From an uncultured Clostridium sp. (GTDB lineage: Bacteria; Bacillota; Clostridia; Oscillospirales; Acutalibacteraceae): a DNA stretch of 47,914 nucleotides. The stretch is from positions 1 through 47,914 of the forward strand of contig CATZNW010000019.1 of NCBI GenBank assembly GCA_958422185.1, read 5' to 3'. The translations under genes were made by a program, and so were the position numbers. The notes under the pieces are model-generated. The model was not told where the DNA came from. It saw only the letters and a list, made by a program, of their open reading frames with translations, and searched no databases. Below are positions 25,380-33,902 of this stretch, one piece after another (positions within the stretch are counted from its first letter, which is position 1; every line of letters starts with the position of its first letter).

Positions 25380-26996
25380 TCAGCCGTTAAGAATGGCAAA
25401 GTTTTCTTTGTTGGATTTATACAGGTTTTTGAAAACTTTGAAATTCCTGTCATATACGGCTTTGGTCTCCTTGCTCGGGTGGTAAGTGTATTTTGCGGGA
25501 ATAAGCGTTTTAACATGCTGCAGATCCGGAATCAGACCAAGACCAACTGCTATGCAAGCCGCCGCGCCTACCGCGCCCACGTTCTGCGGGCTGTCCACAA
25601 CCTCAATATCCCTTTGCAGAATATCGGAAAGGATCTGGCAGGTGACTGCGCCGAGCGCACCGCCGCCGCAGAAACGTATGGGATTTGAGATGCTGACTTC
25701 TTTTTTGATGTCCTGCCGTTCAAGCATCCATCTCATATGGAAACAAATGCCCTCAACAACGGCTCTTATCAATTCTGTCTTTCCGGTCTCTATCTTAATA
25801 TTAAAGAACATACCTGCGGCATTGGGATCCTCAAACGGGCATCTGTTGCCGTGGAGCCAGGGTGTAAAGATCGTACCGTTTGAACCTGCCGGGATCTGAT
25901 CGATAACATCCTCCATATAATCATAAAGATTGATGTTGAGCGCCTCAACGGAATCGGAAATATTCTTGTCCTGCAGGTAAACGCCTATATCGTCAAGCGC
26001 AAGGTGATCTTTTACCCATTCAACGCATTTGTTGGAGGTCTCAAGCTCGCCGAAATAATTGTATGTTTTTGGGTCTGCGCCGACTATCGCCGCCATCATG
26101 GCGCCTGCGTCAACTACCTGCCTGTCAACAATCGTTCCTACCCAGCCTGAGGTGCCGCTGTAGATATGAGTATCGCCGACTTCCGTGCAGCCTGCGCCTA
26201 CACCGATAAGTGACGCGTCGCCGCCCCCTCCGAATACGGCTGTCCCGGGTGCAAGACCGAGTTCTGCCGCCGCTTTCTCCGTTACTTCGCCGACTTTTTC
26301 TGTGCATTCTTTGATCTCCGGCAGATGTTTTATGTCCACTCCCACCATATCGCAGATCGGTTTGCACCAGCCTTCGTGGCCCTTTCTTGTATCATAGAGC
26401 AGGGTGGCGAAAGCGCTGTCCCTTGTCATTACGAATTCTCCGCTTGCGCGGCATATCAGATATTCCTTAACGTCAAGCCATTTGTAGACCTGTTTAAAGA
26501 TCTCCGGCTCATGCGCTTCTACCCATTTGTATTTCCAGATCGGGTCTTTGACGGAAGAACTTACCGCTCCGGTGTATTTAAGGTATTTAAGAAGTTTCGT
26601 AACTTCCGCGCCGGCGATCTTAAAGCCGTGAGCAATACCGTTTTTCAGTTCTTCACGGGCTCTCTGATCCATATAGCTCATAGGGTTGCGCACACAGTTG
26701 CCCTCTTTGTCAACCAGCACGAGCCCCTGCATCTGTGAACAGAAAGAAATGCCTTCGATCTGCTCTTTTTTTATGTAAGGAACTTTTTCAAATACCGTTT
26801 TGGTTGTAACGCACATAGCGTCCCACCATTCGTCCGCATTCTGTTCTGCGCCGCCTTTTACTCCTACTTCGTCGTCAACATAAAGACCGTAACCGAGTGA
26901 GGAGGAGCCGAGAATCTTCATTTCCTTATCAATTTCGATAAGGCATGTCTTGATACCTGTTGTGCCGATGTCATAAGTGATAACGTATTTTGCCAT
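25380..26996 (-). CDS. FGGY-family carbohydrate kinase
   Basis: 538 aa. ATP-dependent sugar or polyol kinase of the xylulokinase/glycerol kinase superfamily. The N-terminus YVITYDIGTTGIKTCLIEID carries the phosphate-1 motif, GISFCSQMQGLVLVDKEG follows, then the GGGGDASLIGVGAGC and GTSGWVG adenosine/phosphate region, and SNPIRFCGGGALGAVTCQILSDILQR, the C-terminal FGGY-type signature. Slightly longer than xylulokinase (about 500 aa). Substrate cannot be told from sequence. It lies beside a TetR regulator that faces an aminotransferase and aldolase operon, suggesting that it phosphorylates an intermediate of the same pathway. Confidence 0.88.
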   Translation of the reverse strand: MAKYVITYDIGTTGIKTCLIEIDKEMKILGSSSLGYGLYVDDEVGVKGGAEQNADEWWDAMCVTTKTVFEKVPYIKKEQIEGISFCSQMQGLVLVDKEGNCVRNPMSYMDQRAREELKNGIAHGFKIAGAEVTKLLKYLKYTGAVSSSVKDPIWKYKWVEAHEPEIFKQVYKWLDVKEYLICRASGEFVMTRDSAFATLLYDTRKGHEGWCKPICDMVGVDIKHLPEIKECTEKVGEVTEKAAAELGLAPGTAVFGGGGDASLIGVGAGCTEVGDTHIYSGTSGWVGTIVDRQVVDAGAMMAAIVGADPKTYNYFGELETSNKCVEWVKDHLALDDIGVYLQDKNISDSVEALNINLYDYMEDVIDQIPAGSNGTIFTPWLHGNRCPFEDPNAAGMFFNIKIETGKTELIRAVVEGICFHMRWMLERQDIKKEVSISNPIRFCGGGALGAVTCQILSDILQRDIEVVDSPQNVGAVGAAACIAVGLGLIPDLQHVKTLIPAKYTYHPSKETKAVYDRNFKVFKNLYKSNKENFAILNG

Positions 26997-27059
26997 ATTT
27001 GTTCCAAGCCTTTCCGCAAAAATATATTTAACTGTTTAGCACAGCTGATAAATGAATAA

Positions 27060-27722
27060 TTAATCTTTTGAAAAAGTAAAAGCCGATTCTATAAATTTCA
27101 AAAGCTGGTTAACGATTTCATCATCGTCCTGTTCGTCAATATCAACGCCGGTGTAAATGGACAGTCTTTCCTTGTAATATTCACAGGTAAACGAAAACTG
27201 TAGCATCAAAAGCAGATTATCAAGAAAGAAAGCAAACAGTCTGGGATTTAAGTCCTGCCGCACATCTCCGCTTGCAAGCGCCTGCGCAATGGCGGTGATA
27301 TAAAAACGGCTGGTCTGGCCTTCTATCTCCCTTGCAAAGGCTACCGCCCTTTCTCCGTCCTTTTCCGCAGTTATTTCATTGTAAAGCTTTATGTAATTTT
27401 TATATTCTCTGGAAAGTTCGCATGATGCCCTGATCACCATTTCCGCTTTTTTTAAAAGTTTATTATTGCTTTTCATGATCTCTTCAAGAGTGTCGCGCAG
27501 GATCACCATTCCCATTGAAATACATTCCAGAAACAGATCTTCTTTAGTTGCGAAGTATTTATACATAAGGCCTATACTGATGCCGACATTCTTCGCAATA
27601 ATGTTTATATTTGCGTTTTTATAGCCCTTGGAGGAGAATTCTTCAATGGCGATTTCAAGTATTTCCTTTTGGCGTTTTTCTGAAAGTCTGTCAAACGCTT
27701 CCTTATGATATGTGTCTGCCAT
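27060..27722 (-). CDS. TetR/AcrR-family regulator
   Basis: 220 aa from ATG 27722. The N-terminal KRQKEILEIAIEEFSSKGYKNANINIIAKNVGISIGLMYKYFATKEDLF is a standard TetR helix-turn-helix; the helical C-terminal ligand domain is not diagnostic. A longer reading from TTG 27782 would encode an inverted repeat (27741-27774) that looks regulatory, so the shorter form, starting like most family members just before the helix-turn-helix, is preferred, though it lacks a strong Shine-Dalgarno. It is divergent from the aminotransferase operon and probably senses that pathway's substrate. Confidence 0.87.
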   Translation of the reverse strand: MADTYHKEAFDRLSEKRQKEILEIAIEEFSSKGYKNANINIIAKNVGISIGLMYKYFATKEDLFLECISMGMVILRDTLEEIMKSNNKLLKKAEMVIRASCELSREYKNYIKLYNEITAEKDGERAVAFAREIEGQTSRFYITAIAQALASGDVRQDLNPRLFAFFLDNLLLMLQFSFTCEYYKERLSIYTGVDIDEQDDDEIVNQLLKFIESAFTFSKD

Positions 27723-27740
27723 TTTATTAAATTTCGTATG

Positions 27741-27774
27741 GTTGCACAAAGTATAGAACTTCCGTTTGTGCAAC
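27741..27774. promoter_or_regulatory. Inverted repeat ahead of the TetR gene
   Basis: Perfect 10-bp arms GTTGCACAAA and TTTGTGCAAC with a 14-nt centre, between the inferred transcription start (about 27808) and the ATG at 27722. Candidate autoregulatory operator or leader hairpin. Confidence 0.55.
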
Positions 27775-27815
27775 TCACACAAATCCTTCCGTCAATCTAA
27801 GAATTTATTGTAAAT

Positions 27816-27844
27816 ATACTAACACGAATTTATTAATGTTGCAA
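27816..27844 (-). promoter_or_regulatory. Promoter of the TetR gene
   Basis: On the minus strand: TTGCAA, 17-nt spacer, TAGTAT, with an extended -10 TG. Confidence 0.55.
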
Positions 27845-27847
27845 GAA

Positions 27848-27969
27848 TTTGAACGGATTTTAACAAAAAAAATAGAATTCAGGTTTGACAAATCGTTCAA
27901 AAGTGATATACTTAAATAGTAATATGTGTGAGTAATGGCTCACGTTCAAAAAAGTGAGCATCTGTTCAC
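27848..27969. promoter_or_regulatory. Divergent control region with CGTTCAA repeats
   Basis: TTTGAACG (27848-27855) and CGTTCAAA (27894-27901) form an inverted pair, and CGTTCAAA recurs at 27943. Between and beyond lie the promoter at 27885-27912 and two short repeats, GTGAG-N6-CTCAC (27928-27943) and GTGA-N8-TCAC (27954-27969). Candidate TetR or other regulator sites. Confidence 0.45.
27885..27912 (+). promoter_or_regulatory. Promoter of the aminotransferase-aldolase operon
   Basis: TTGACA, 16-nt spacer, TATACT; start expected near 27919, leaving an 80-nt leader. Confidence 0.75.
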
Positions 27970-28000
27970 AACGCAATATTTTTTAAGGAGGAATTTTTAA

Positions 28001-29485
28001 ATGGATACAAGATTCGCCATCACCGAGTATCCTGATGCAGCCGTTCTTACAGCTCAGCTTGACGCGCTCATCAAAAAGCCAATCTATTCTATCAGCAGAA
28101 CCGCTCTTAAAGAATACGAGGAAGAGTATTTTGCAAAGAAGTGCAAAAAGTCAAAGGAAATGATAGAAGAAGCAAAAACGATCATTCCCGGAGGCGTTCA
28201 GCACAACCTTGCGTTCAATTATCCTTTCCCGATCGTAATGGTAAAGGCAAAGGGCAATAAGCTCTATGATATTGACGGTAATGAATACTATGACTTTCTT
28301 CAGGCCGGCGGCCCCACGATCATCGGTTCAAATGATGATGTTGTTAAGGAAAAGGTTATTGAGCTCCTTGAAGACTGCGGTCCTTCAACGGGTCTTTTCC
28401 ACCCTTATGAATATAAACTTGCCAAGAAGATCTCAGAGTGTGTGCCTTCTGTAGAAATGTTCCGTATGCTTGGTTCGGGTACGGAGGCCTGTATGTGTGC
28501 GGTTCGTGTTGCCCGTCTTGCAACAGGTCATAAAAATATAATCAAAATGGGCGGCGCTTACCACGGCTGGTCAGATCAGCTTGCATGGGGCATGCGTGTT
28601 CCAGGAACACTTAATATGCAGTCTCACGGCGTTCCGCTTTTCGTATTCAAGCACACTCAGGAATTCTTCCCGAACGATCTTAAGAGCCTTGAAAGAAAGC
28701 TTATTCTCAATAAATTCCGCGGAGGCACTGCTGCCGTATTCATTGAGCCTTGCGGCCCCGAATCAGCAACACGCCCCGTTGACAAGGATTTCCCGAAGGG
28801 CGTTCAGGCGCTCTGCCGCAAATACGGCGCTCTCCTTGTATGCGATGAAGTCGTTACAGGCTTCCGTATCGGTCTTTCCGGCGCGCAGGGGTATTACGGA
28901 ATCGACCCGGATATCACGATCTTCGGCAAGATCATTGCGGGCGGTTATCCGGGCGCAGGCGGCATAGGCGGCCATAAGGAAGTTATGAAGTATCTTGGCG
29001 CGGGCCTTGATAAGGCTGAGGGCAAGAAGATCCATAAGGCTATGTGCGGCGGTACAATGGCTGCTACTCCTATTTCCTGCTGTGCCGGTTATACGGTCAT
29101 CTGCGAGATAGAGAAGAGAAATGCATGCCAGAAAGCCGGTCAGATGGCAGACCGTCTTGTAAAGGGCATTAATGAATCCATTAAGAAATATAATCTTCCG
29201 TTCGTATGCTACAATATTGGTTCTATCTGCCACCTTCATACGGTTGCAACCATGCACTTTAAAGTTGATTGGAAGAGAATATGGACCATTCCGCATGTAC
29301 TTAAGCAGACCAGTCTTCGCCAGACAGAAATGCAGTATATGGGCGCAGCATATATGGCTGAAGGTCTTGTTACTCTTGCGGGTTCCCGTCTTTACACTTC
29401 TGCCGCTTATACGGAAGAGGATATTGACGAGTGTGTTCGCCGCTTTGACAGAGTCCTTTCCAAGTGTGAGAAAATTGATGTTTAA
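28001..29485 (+). CDS. Class III (PLP) aminotransferase or aminomutase
   Basis: 494 aa. Fold-type I PLP enzyme related to glutamate-1-semialdehyde aminomutase. IIPGGVQHN precedes GNKLYDIDGNEYYDFLQAGGPTIIGSN; the phosphate-binding MLGSGTEACMCAVRVARLATG, the aromatic GGAYHGWSDQ, LLVCDEVVTGFR and the PLP lysine in TIFGKIIAGGYPGAGGIGG are all intact. Longer than HemL (about 430 aa) through an N-terminal extension of about 60 residues. It has no hem genes nearby and is linked instead to an aldolase and, divergently, a kinase, so a catabolic amino-sugar, amino-polyol or amino-acid role is more likely than heme synthesis. AAGGAGG precedes the ATG. Confidence 0.85.
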   Translation: MDTRFAITEYPDAAVLTAQLDALIKKPIYSISRTALKEYEEEYFAKKCKKSKEMIEEAKTIIPGGVQHNLAFNYPFPIVMVKAKGNKLYDIDGNEYYDFLQAGGPTIIGSNDDVVKEKVIELLEDCGPSTGLFHPYEYKLAKKISECVPSVEMFRMLGSGTEACMCAVRVARLATGHKNIIKMGGAYHGWSDQLAWGMRVPGTLNMQSHGVPLFVFKHTQEFFPNDLKSLERKLILNKFRGGTAAVFIEPCGPESATRPVDKDFPKGVQALCRKYGALLVCDEVVTGFRIGLSGAQGYYGIDPDITIFGKIIAGGYPGAGGIGGHKEVMKYLGAGLDKAEGKKIHKAMCGGTMAATPISCCAGYTVICEIEKRNACQKAGQMADRLVKGINESIKKYNLPFVCYNIGSICHLHTVATMHFKVDWKRIWTIPHVLKQTSLRQTEMQYMGAAYMAEGLVTLAGSRLYTSAAYTEEDIDECVRRFDRVLSKCEKIDV

Positions 29486-29496
29486 TTGAATTGTCT

Positions 29497-29528
29497 TAAG
29501 GGCGGTTTACGGCTGTTTACCGCCCTTA
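29497..29528 (+). terminator. Hairpin between aminotransferase and aldolase genes
   Basis: A 10-bp stem (TAAGGGCGGT with its complement) and a 12-nt loop, with no T run directly after. A partial terminator or processing hairpin inside the operon. Confidence 0.45.
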
Positions 29529-29622
29529 TCGGCGTTTTTATAGCATGATGTGAGAATGCGGCAGGATACATTCAAGACCGTATTTTCGCTAATTTCTTTT
29601 AACTTTAAGGGGAAACAGTATT

Positions 29623-30837
29623 ATGGCTTACGAAATTGAAGAAGCAAAAAAACTTGTTATTGAAGCCGGAAAAAAATTAATTGAAACCGGTCTTATCGCG
29701 CGCACATGGGGCAATGTTTCAGCGCGTATTTCTGACACACAGTTCGTTATCACTCCGTCGGGCAGAGCGTATGAAACGCTTACTCCCGACGAGCTTGTTG
29801 TTGTCAATATTGAGGATTGTTCTTATGAGGGCGATATCAAGCCTTCTTCTGAAAAGGGCGTTCATGCTGCGGCTTACAGGCATCACCCTACTGTGGATTT
29901 TGTTATCCACACCCATCAGAAGTATGCAACTATCGTCAGTATTACGGGTATGGAGATCAGAAATGTTTACAGCGATCTCAGACCTGTGCTGGGAGATAAG
30001 GTCCCTGTTGCCGATTATGCTATGTCCACAACAGAATCGCTGCGCAAAAAGGTTGAAATGTGCATTATGATGAATCCGGCTTCCAGAGCCATCATGCTTA
30101 TGCATCACGGCACGATCTGTATGGGCGACACATATGAGCACGCTTTTGAACTTGCGGATAAGCTTGAAGAGTGCTGCAAACGCGTAATCAGGGACAACTA
30201 TCTGCGTTATTCGTGGACGGATAAATACAGCGAAGAAGATAAACTGAATTTCTATCTCAGCAAGGTCAGGGCGGGTTCAATGCCGCAGACGATCTGCGAT
30301 CTCGGCTCGTCCGTCAGAAACGGAAATATGTTTACCCTCACTGTAAGCGGAGAAACCATTGACGTGGATCTTGAAACAGGTCTCGGAATTAACGGTATAG
30401 CACCGAAATGCGCCAAGATTCATAAGGCAATCTATGACAATCAGAATGTTTCTATCATCAAGCATATCACAGATCCCTACGCCGTTGCATATTCCTGTAC
30501 CGGAGAAGATATGCTTCCTATGATCGATGACTTTGCCCAGATAGTAGGCGTTGACGTTAAAAACTGCGCGTGGATAGATGGTGATACGGACGATTGCGCT
30601 GCAAAGATCGGCAAGGCCGCGTCGGGCAGAAACGCTGTTCTTATTGACGGTAACGGCGCGCTTGTGTTCGGCAACAACGAGGGAGACATGCAGGCGCTGG
30701 AGATCATTATGGATAAAGGCTGCGAGGCGGCTGTGGATGTTAATCTCTTTAACCGCGAGCATTATGTTCCCAAGATGGAGTGCTTCCTTATGCGTACTGT
30801 ATATCTTGCAAAGTATTCGAAGCAGATAAATAAATGA
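29623..30837 (+). CDS. Tandem class II aldolase/adducin-domain protein
   Basis: 404 aa, about twice the usual length. Residues 1-215 are a full class II aldolase (AraD/FucA type): GLIARTWGNVSARI, VITPSGRAYETL, SSEKGVHAAAYRHHPTVDFVIHTHQKYA with zinc His residues, and MLMHHGTICMG. The second half repeats the fold loosely (CAKIHKAIYDNQNVSIIKHITDPYAVAYS, AVLIDGNGALVFGNN) but lacks the His-x-His zinc ligands, so it is probably a non-catalytic structural copy. Retro-aldol cleavage of a phosphorylated sugar, perhaps made by the FGGY kinase, is plausible. AAGGGGAAA precedes the ATG. Confidence 0.82.
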   Translation: MAYEIEEAKKLVIEAGKKLIETGLIARTWGNVSARISDTQFVITPSGRAYETLTPDELVVVNIEDCSYEGDIKPSSEKGVHAAAYRHHPTVDFVIHTHQKYATIVSITGMEIRNVYSDLRPVLGDKVPVADYAMSTTESLRKKVEMCIMMNPASRAIMLMHHGTICMGDTYEHAFELADKLEECCKRVIRDNYLRYSWTDKYSEEDKLNFYLSKVRAGSMPQTICDLGSSVRNGNMFTLTVSGETIDVDLETGLGINGIAPKCAKIHKAIYDNQNVSIIKHITDPYAVAYSCTGEDMLPMIDDFAQIVGVDVKNCAWIDGDTDDCAAKIGKAASGRNAVLIDGNGALVFGNNEGDMQALEIIMDKGCEAAVDVNLFNREHYVPKMECFLMRTVYLAKYSKQINK

Positions 30838-30882
30838 TGCCCGGATTTTTGCAGAATTTATACATATTTAAGAATTTGCAAA

Positions 30883-30911
30883 TTGATTTTTTTGGTTAAA
30901 TGTGGTATAAT
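30883..30911 (+). promoter_or_regulatory. Promoter of the riboswitch-ATPase unit
   Basis: TTGATT, 17-nt spacer, TATAAT; start expected near 30918, at the first base of the riboswitch. Confidence 0.8.
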
Positions 30912-30917
30912 ATAAGC

Positions 30918-31041
30918 AATATGAGGGAGTAGTTCCGCACTGATTATCGTGTGCGCTAAATCAACATCCTACTTTTAAAGCTGGTTTAGTTTTAAAGAAT
31001 GAGACTCGTATATGGTAGGAATACTATATACGAGTTTTTTT
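30918..31041 (+). ncRNA. yybP-ykoY-type manganese riboswitch with terminator
   Basis: The 5' part has GAGGGAGTAG and the 3' part AATGAGACTC, the conserved ends of the yybP-ykoY (Mn2+) aptamer, with ATCAACATCC between. ATATGAG (30919-30925) can pair with CTCGTAT to close P1. The same CTCGTATAT forms the left arm of a 10-bp terminator (31004-31013 with 31026-31035) followed by T7. Ligand-stabilised P1 would therefore prevent termination: an ON switch for metal efflux. It precedes a P-type ATPase, a usual partner. Called by eye; an Rfam-type search would settle it. Confidence 0.75.
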
Positions 31042-31128
31042 AATTAGAATTATTCCCGGTGCGTTCCTCTGCCGGCTGCCGCAGAGAGCGCGTATAATTT
31101 TCGGCAGCCGGAAAGGCTTGTGAAATAG

Positions 31129-33777
31129 ATGAAAGAGTATCTGTATGACGGTGATTCGGTTCTTCGCGAGCAGGGAAGTTCGGCAGACGGATTGTCTCAG
31201 GATGAAGCTCAGAAACGCCTTGCGGAAAATGGAAAAAACAAATTGCAGGAGGGCAAAAAAGAATCGGTGCTCCATAAATTTCTTATGGAATTTACGGATC
31301 CTATGACGATTATTCTTATAGTGGCCGCCGTAGTTTCGGCAATCACCTCCGCATATGAAAAAGAATTCCCCGCAGATGTTATTATTATATTGCTTGTTGT
31401 GCTTATCAATGCCGTGCTGGGCGTGTATCAAGAAACCAAGGCCGAAAAGGCAATAGACGCGCTTCAGGAGATCGCCGCGGCAAAAAGCAAGGTCAGGCGC
31501 GGAGGGAAGCTTGAGACGATTCCTTCCGAAGATCTTGTTGCCGGCGATGTTGTAGTTCTTGAGGCGGGAGACAGTGTTCCGGCGGACTGCCGGATACTGA
31601 ACAGCGCGTCAATGAAAATCGAGGAATCGGCACTTACCGGGGAATCCGTACCTGTTGATAAGCAGTCCGATCCTCTTTCCGGTGATGAGGAGATACCGCT
31701 GGGCGACCGTAAAAATATGTGCTATATGGGGTCAAACGTTGTTTACGGGCATGGCGAAGCAGTTGTTACCGCAACGGGTATGGATACGGAAATGGGCAAG
31801 ATCGCAGGCGCACTGAATGATGCCAAGGACGGTGAAACTCCGCTTCAGATCAAACTTAATCAGCTTTCGAAAGTGCTTTCCTATCTTGTCCTCGGTATAT
31901 GTGTGTTCATCTTTGTGCTTGATATCATCAGAAATATAACAAACGGTCAGGCGCTTACGTTTGATACTATGCTTGATACGTTCATGGTGGCCGTTTCACT
32001 TGCTGTTGCCGCAATTCCGGAAGGACTTGCAACGGTAGTTACGATCGTACTTTCCATCGGCGTAACAAAAATGAGCAAAAGAAACGCTGTTGTACGCCGT
32101 CTTACGGCTGTTGAAACGCTTGGCTGTACGCAGGTCATCTGCTCGGATAAAACAGGTACGCTTACCCAGAATAAGATGACGGTCACCGATTTCAGGGGAG
32201 ACAGCGAAAAACTTGTCGCCCAGGCAATGGCGCTCTGCTCGGATGCCGTTCTGGAAGACGGCGTCGTAAAAGGCGAACCGACCGAAGCGGCGCTTGTTGA
32301 ATGGGCGAAAACACTGGAGATGCCTAAAAACGAGCTTGAACTTGAATTTCCGCGCGTTGCGGAGGCGCCGTTTGATTCTTCAAGAAAAATGATGTCAACC
32401 GTTCATTCTTCAATAAACAAGGGATATATACAATATACAAAAGGCGCGCCCGATGTTATTCTCGGCGTTTGTACTCAGGCGCTTATAAACGGCAGACGCG
32501 TTCCCATGACGGATGACGTTAAAAACAGTATACTTTCCCGGAATAAGGAAATGGCAGATAAGGCATTGCGTGTTCTTGCTGTTGCAATGAAGGCATATTC
32601 ACAGTTACCGGATGATACTTCCGCCGATTCTCTTGAAAAAGAGATGTGTTATATCGGCCTTGCCGGAATGATAGATCCCGTCCGCCCGGAGGCTGTTGCC
32701 GCAATACAGGAGGCAAAGGAAGCGGGTATAAGACCTGTTATGATCACAGGTGATCATAAAGATACCGCTGTTGCTATTGCCAGGGAACTGGGCATTGCAA
32801 CGGATGAATCACAGGCGATAACAGGCATTGAACTTGATTCTGTCTCAGATGAGCAGCTTGAAAAAGATATAGAAAAATACAGCGTTTACGCCCGTGTTCA
32901 GCCGGAACACAAAGTAAGGATCGTAAATGCATGGCGTAAAAACGGCAAAGTTACCGCCATGACCGGTGACGGAGTAAATGACGCTCCGTCTATTAAAAAC
33001 GCGGATATAGGTATAGGCATGGGAATCACCGGCACGGATGTTACAAAAAATGTTGCCGATATGGTGCTTGCGGACGATAATTTTGCAACAATCGTTTCGG
33101 CCGTAGAAGAGGGCAGGAGGATCTATGATAATATCAGAAAATCCATTCAGTTCCTGCTTTCCTCAAACCTTTCGGAAGTGCTCACGATCTTTATTGCCAC
33201 GCTGGCCGGTTTTGTAGTGCTTGAACCCGTTCATCTTCTTTGGATAAATCTTATTACGGATTCATTCCCGGCAATGGCGCTCGGTGTTGAAAAGGGCGAA
33301 CCGGATATTATGAAACGCGCGCCCCGAAACAGCAGTGACGGCGTCTTTGCGGGAGGAATGGGCATCGATGTCGTTTGGCAGGGCCTTATGGTTTCCGTTG
33401 TTACCCTTTTGGCGTATTATGCCGGTATGCATCTTGCGCACGGAACAGAGGAGTTTATTCATCAAAACGGAATGACAATGGCCTTTTTAACGCTTTCGCT
33501 GGCGGAGATCTTCCATTCGTTCAATATGCGGTCAAGGCGCGAATCCATATTTAGGCTCAAAACGCATAATAAATTCCTTTACGGCGCAATGGCTTTGAGT
33601 TTTGTGCTTACCACGCTCGTAATATATGTGCCGTTTTTGGCAGATGCGTTTGATTTTGCGGCGATTTCCGCGCTTGAATATGCAATTTCAATTTTGCTTG
33701 CCTTTATGGTAATTCCCATCGTTGAACTGGTAAAACTCATTCAAAGAAAAGTTGCGAAACAAACTTCCAAAAAATAA
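31129..33777 (+). CDS. P-type cation-transporting ATPase (Ca2+/Mn2+ type)
   Basis: 882 aa, full length for a type II P-type ATPase. Ten membrane helices are expected. An N-terminal actuator region ends in SALTGESVPV. M4 holds VAAIPEGL, the Ca2+-ATPase ion site. The phosphorylation motif is CSDKTGTLT with Asp340; KGAPDVIL in the nucleotide domain, MTGDGVNDAP and the M5-M6 region follow. The architecture matches bacterial SERCA/PMR1-like pumps, which move Ca2+ and in several cases Mn2+. The upstream yybP-ykoY-type element favours Mn2+ export. The ribosome site is weak (GGAAAGG about 14 nt away). Confidence 0.93.
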   Translation: MKEYLYDGDSVLREQGSSADGLSQDEAQKRLAENGKNKLQEGKKESVLHKFLMEFTDPMTIILIVAAVVSAITSAYEKEFPADVIIILLVVLINAVLGVYQETKAEKAIDALQEIAAAKSKVRRGGKLETIPSEDLVAGDVVVLEAGDSVPADCRILNSASMKIEESALTGESVPVDKQSDPLSGDEEIPLGDRKNMCYMGSNVVYGHGEAVVTATGMDTEMGKIAGALNDAKDGETPLQIKLNQLSKVLSYLVLGICVFIFVLDIIRNITNGQALTFDTMLDTFMVAVSLAVAAIPEGLATVVTIVLSIGVTKMSKRNAVVRRLTAVETLGCTQVICSDKTGTLTQNKMTVTDFRGDSEKLVAQAMALCSDAVLEDGVVKGEPTEAALVEWAKTLEMPKNELELEFPRVAEAPFDSSRKMMSTVHSSINKGYIQYTKGAPDVILGVCTQALINGRRVPMTDDVKNSILSRNKEMADKALRVLAVAMKAYSQLPDDTSADSLEKEMCYIGLAGMIDPVRPEAVAAIQEAKEAGIRPVMITGDHKDTAVAIARELGIATDESQAITGIELDSVSDEQLEKDIEKYSVYARVQPEHKVRIVNAWRKNGKVTAMTGDGVNDAPSIKNADIGIGMGITGTDVTKNVADMVLADDNFATIVSAVEEGRRIYDNIRKSIQFLLSSNLSEVLTIFIATLAGFVVLEPVHLLWINLITDSFPAMALGVEKGEPDIMKRAPRNSSDGVFAGGMGIDVVWQGLMVSVVTLLAYYAGMHLAHGTEEFIHQNGMTMAFLTLSLAEIFHSFNMRSRRESIFRLKTHNKFLYGAMALSFVLTTLVIYVPFLADAFDFAAISALEYAISILLAFMVIPIVELVKLIQRKVAKQTSKK

Positions 33778-33793
33778 ATACCCGCATCCATCC

Positions 33794-33825
33794 CCCGCGC
33801 CGCTGAAACGGCGCGGGATTTTTTG
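33794..33825 (+). terminator. Terminator after the P-type ATPase gene
   Basis: A 9-bp GC stem (CCCGCGCCG with its complement, loop CTGAAA) followed by ATTTTTTG. Confidence 0.93.
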
Positions 33826-33902
33826 TATCCGCGTTTGGGATTTGTAAATTTATCCTTTATATTTTAAATTATATATGCTATTATATATAATGGTGATTTA
33901 TA

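Noticed and set aside
28001..29485. HemL (glutamate-1-semialdehyde aminomutase) for heme synthesis
   Set aside because: Longer than HemL, no heme genes around, and linked to sugar kinase and aldolase genes.
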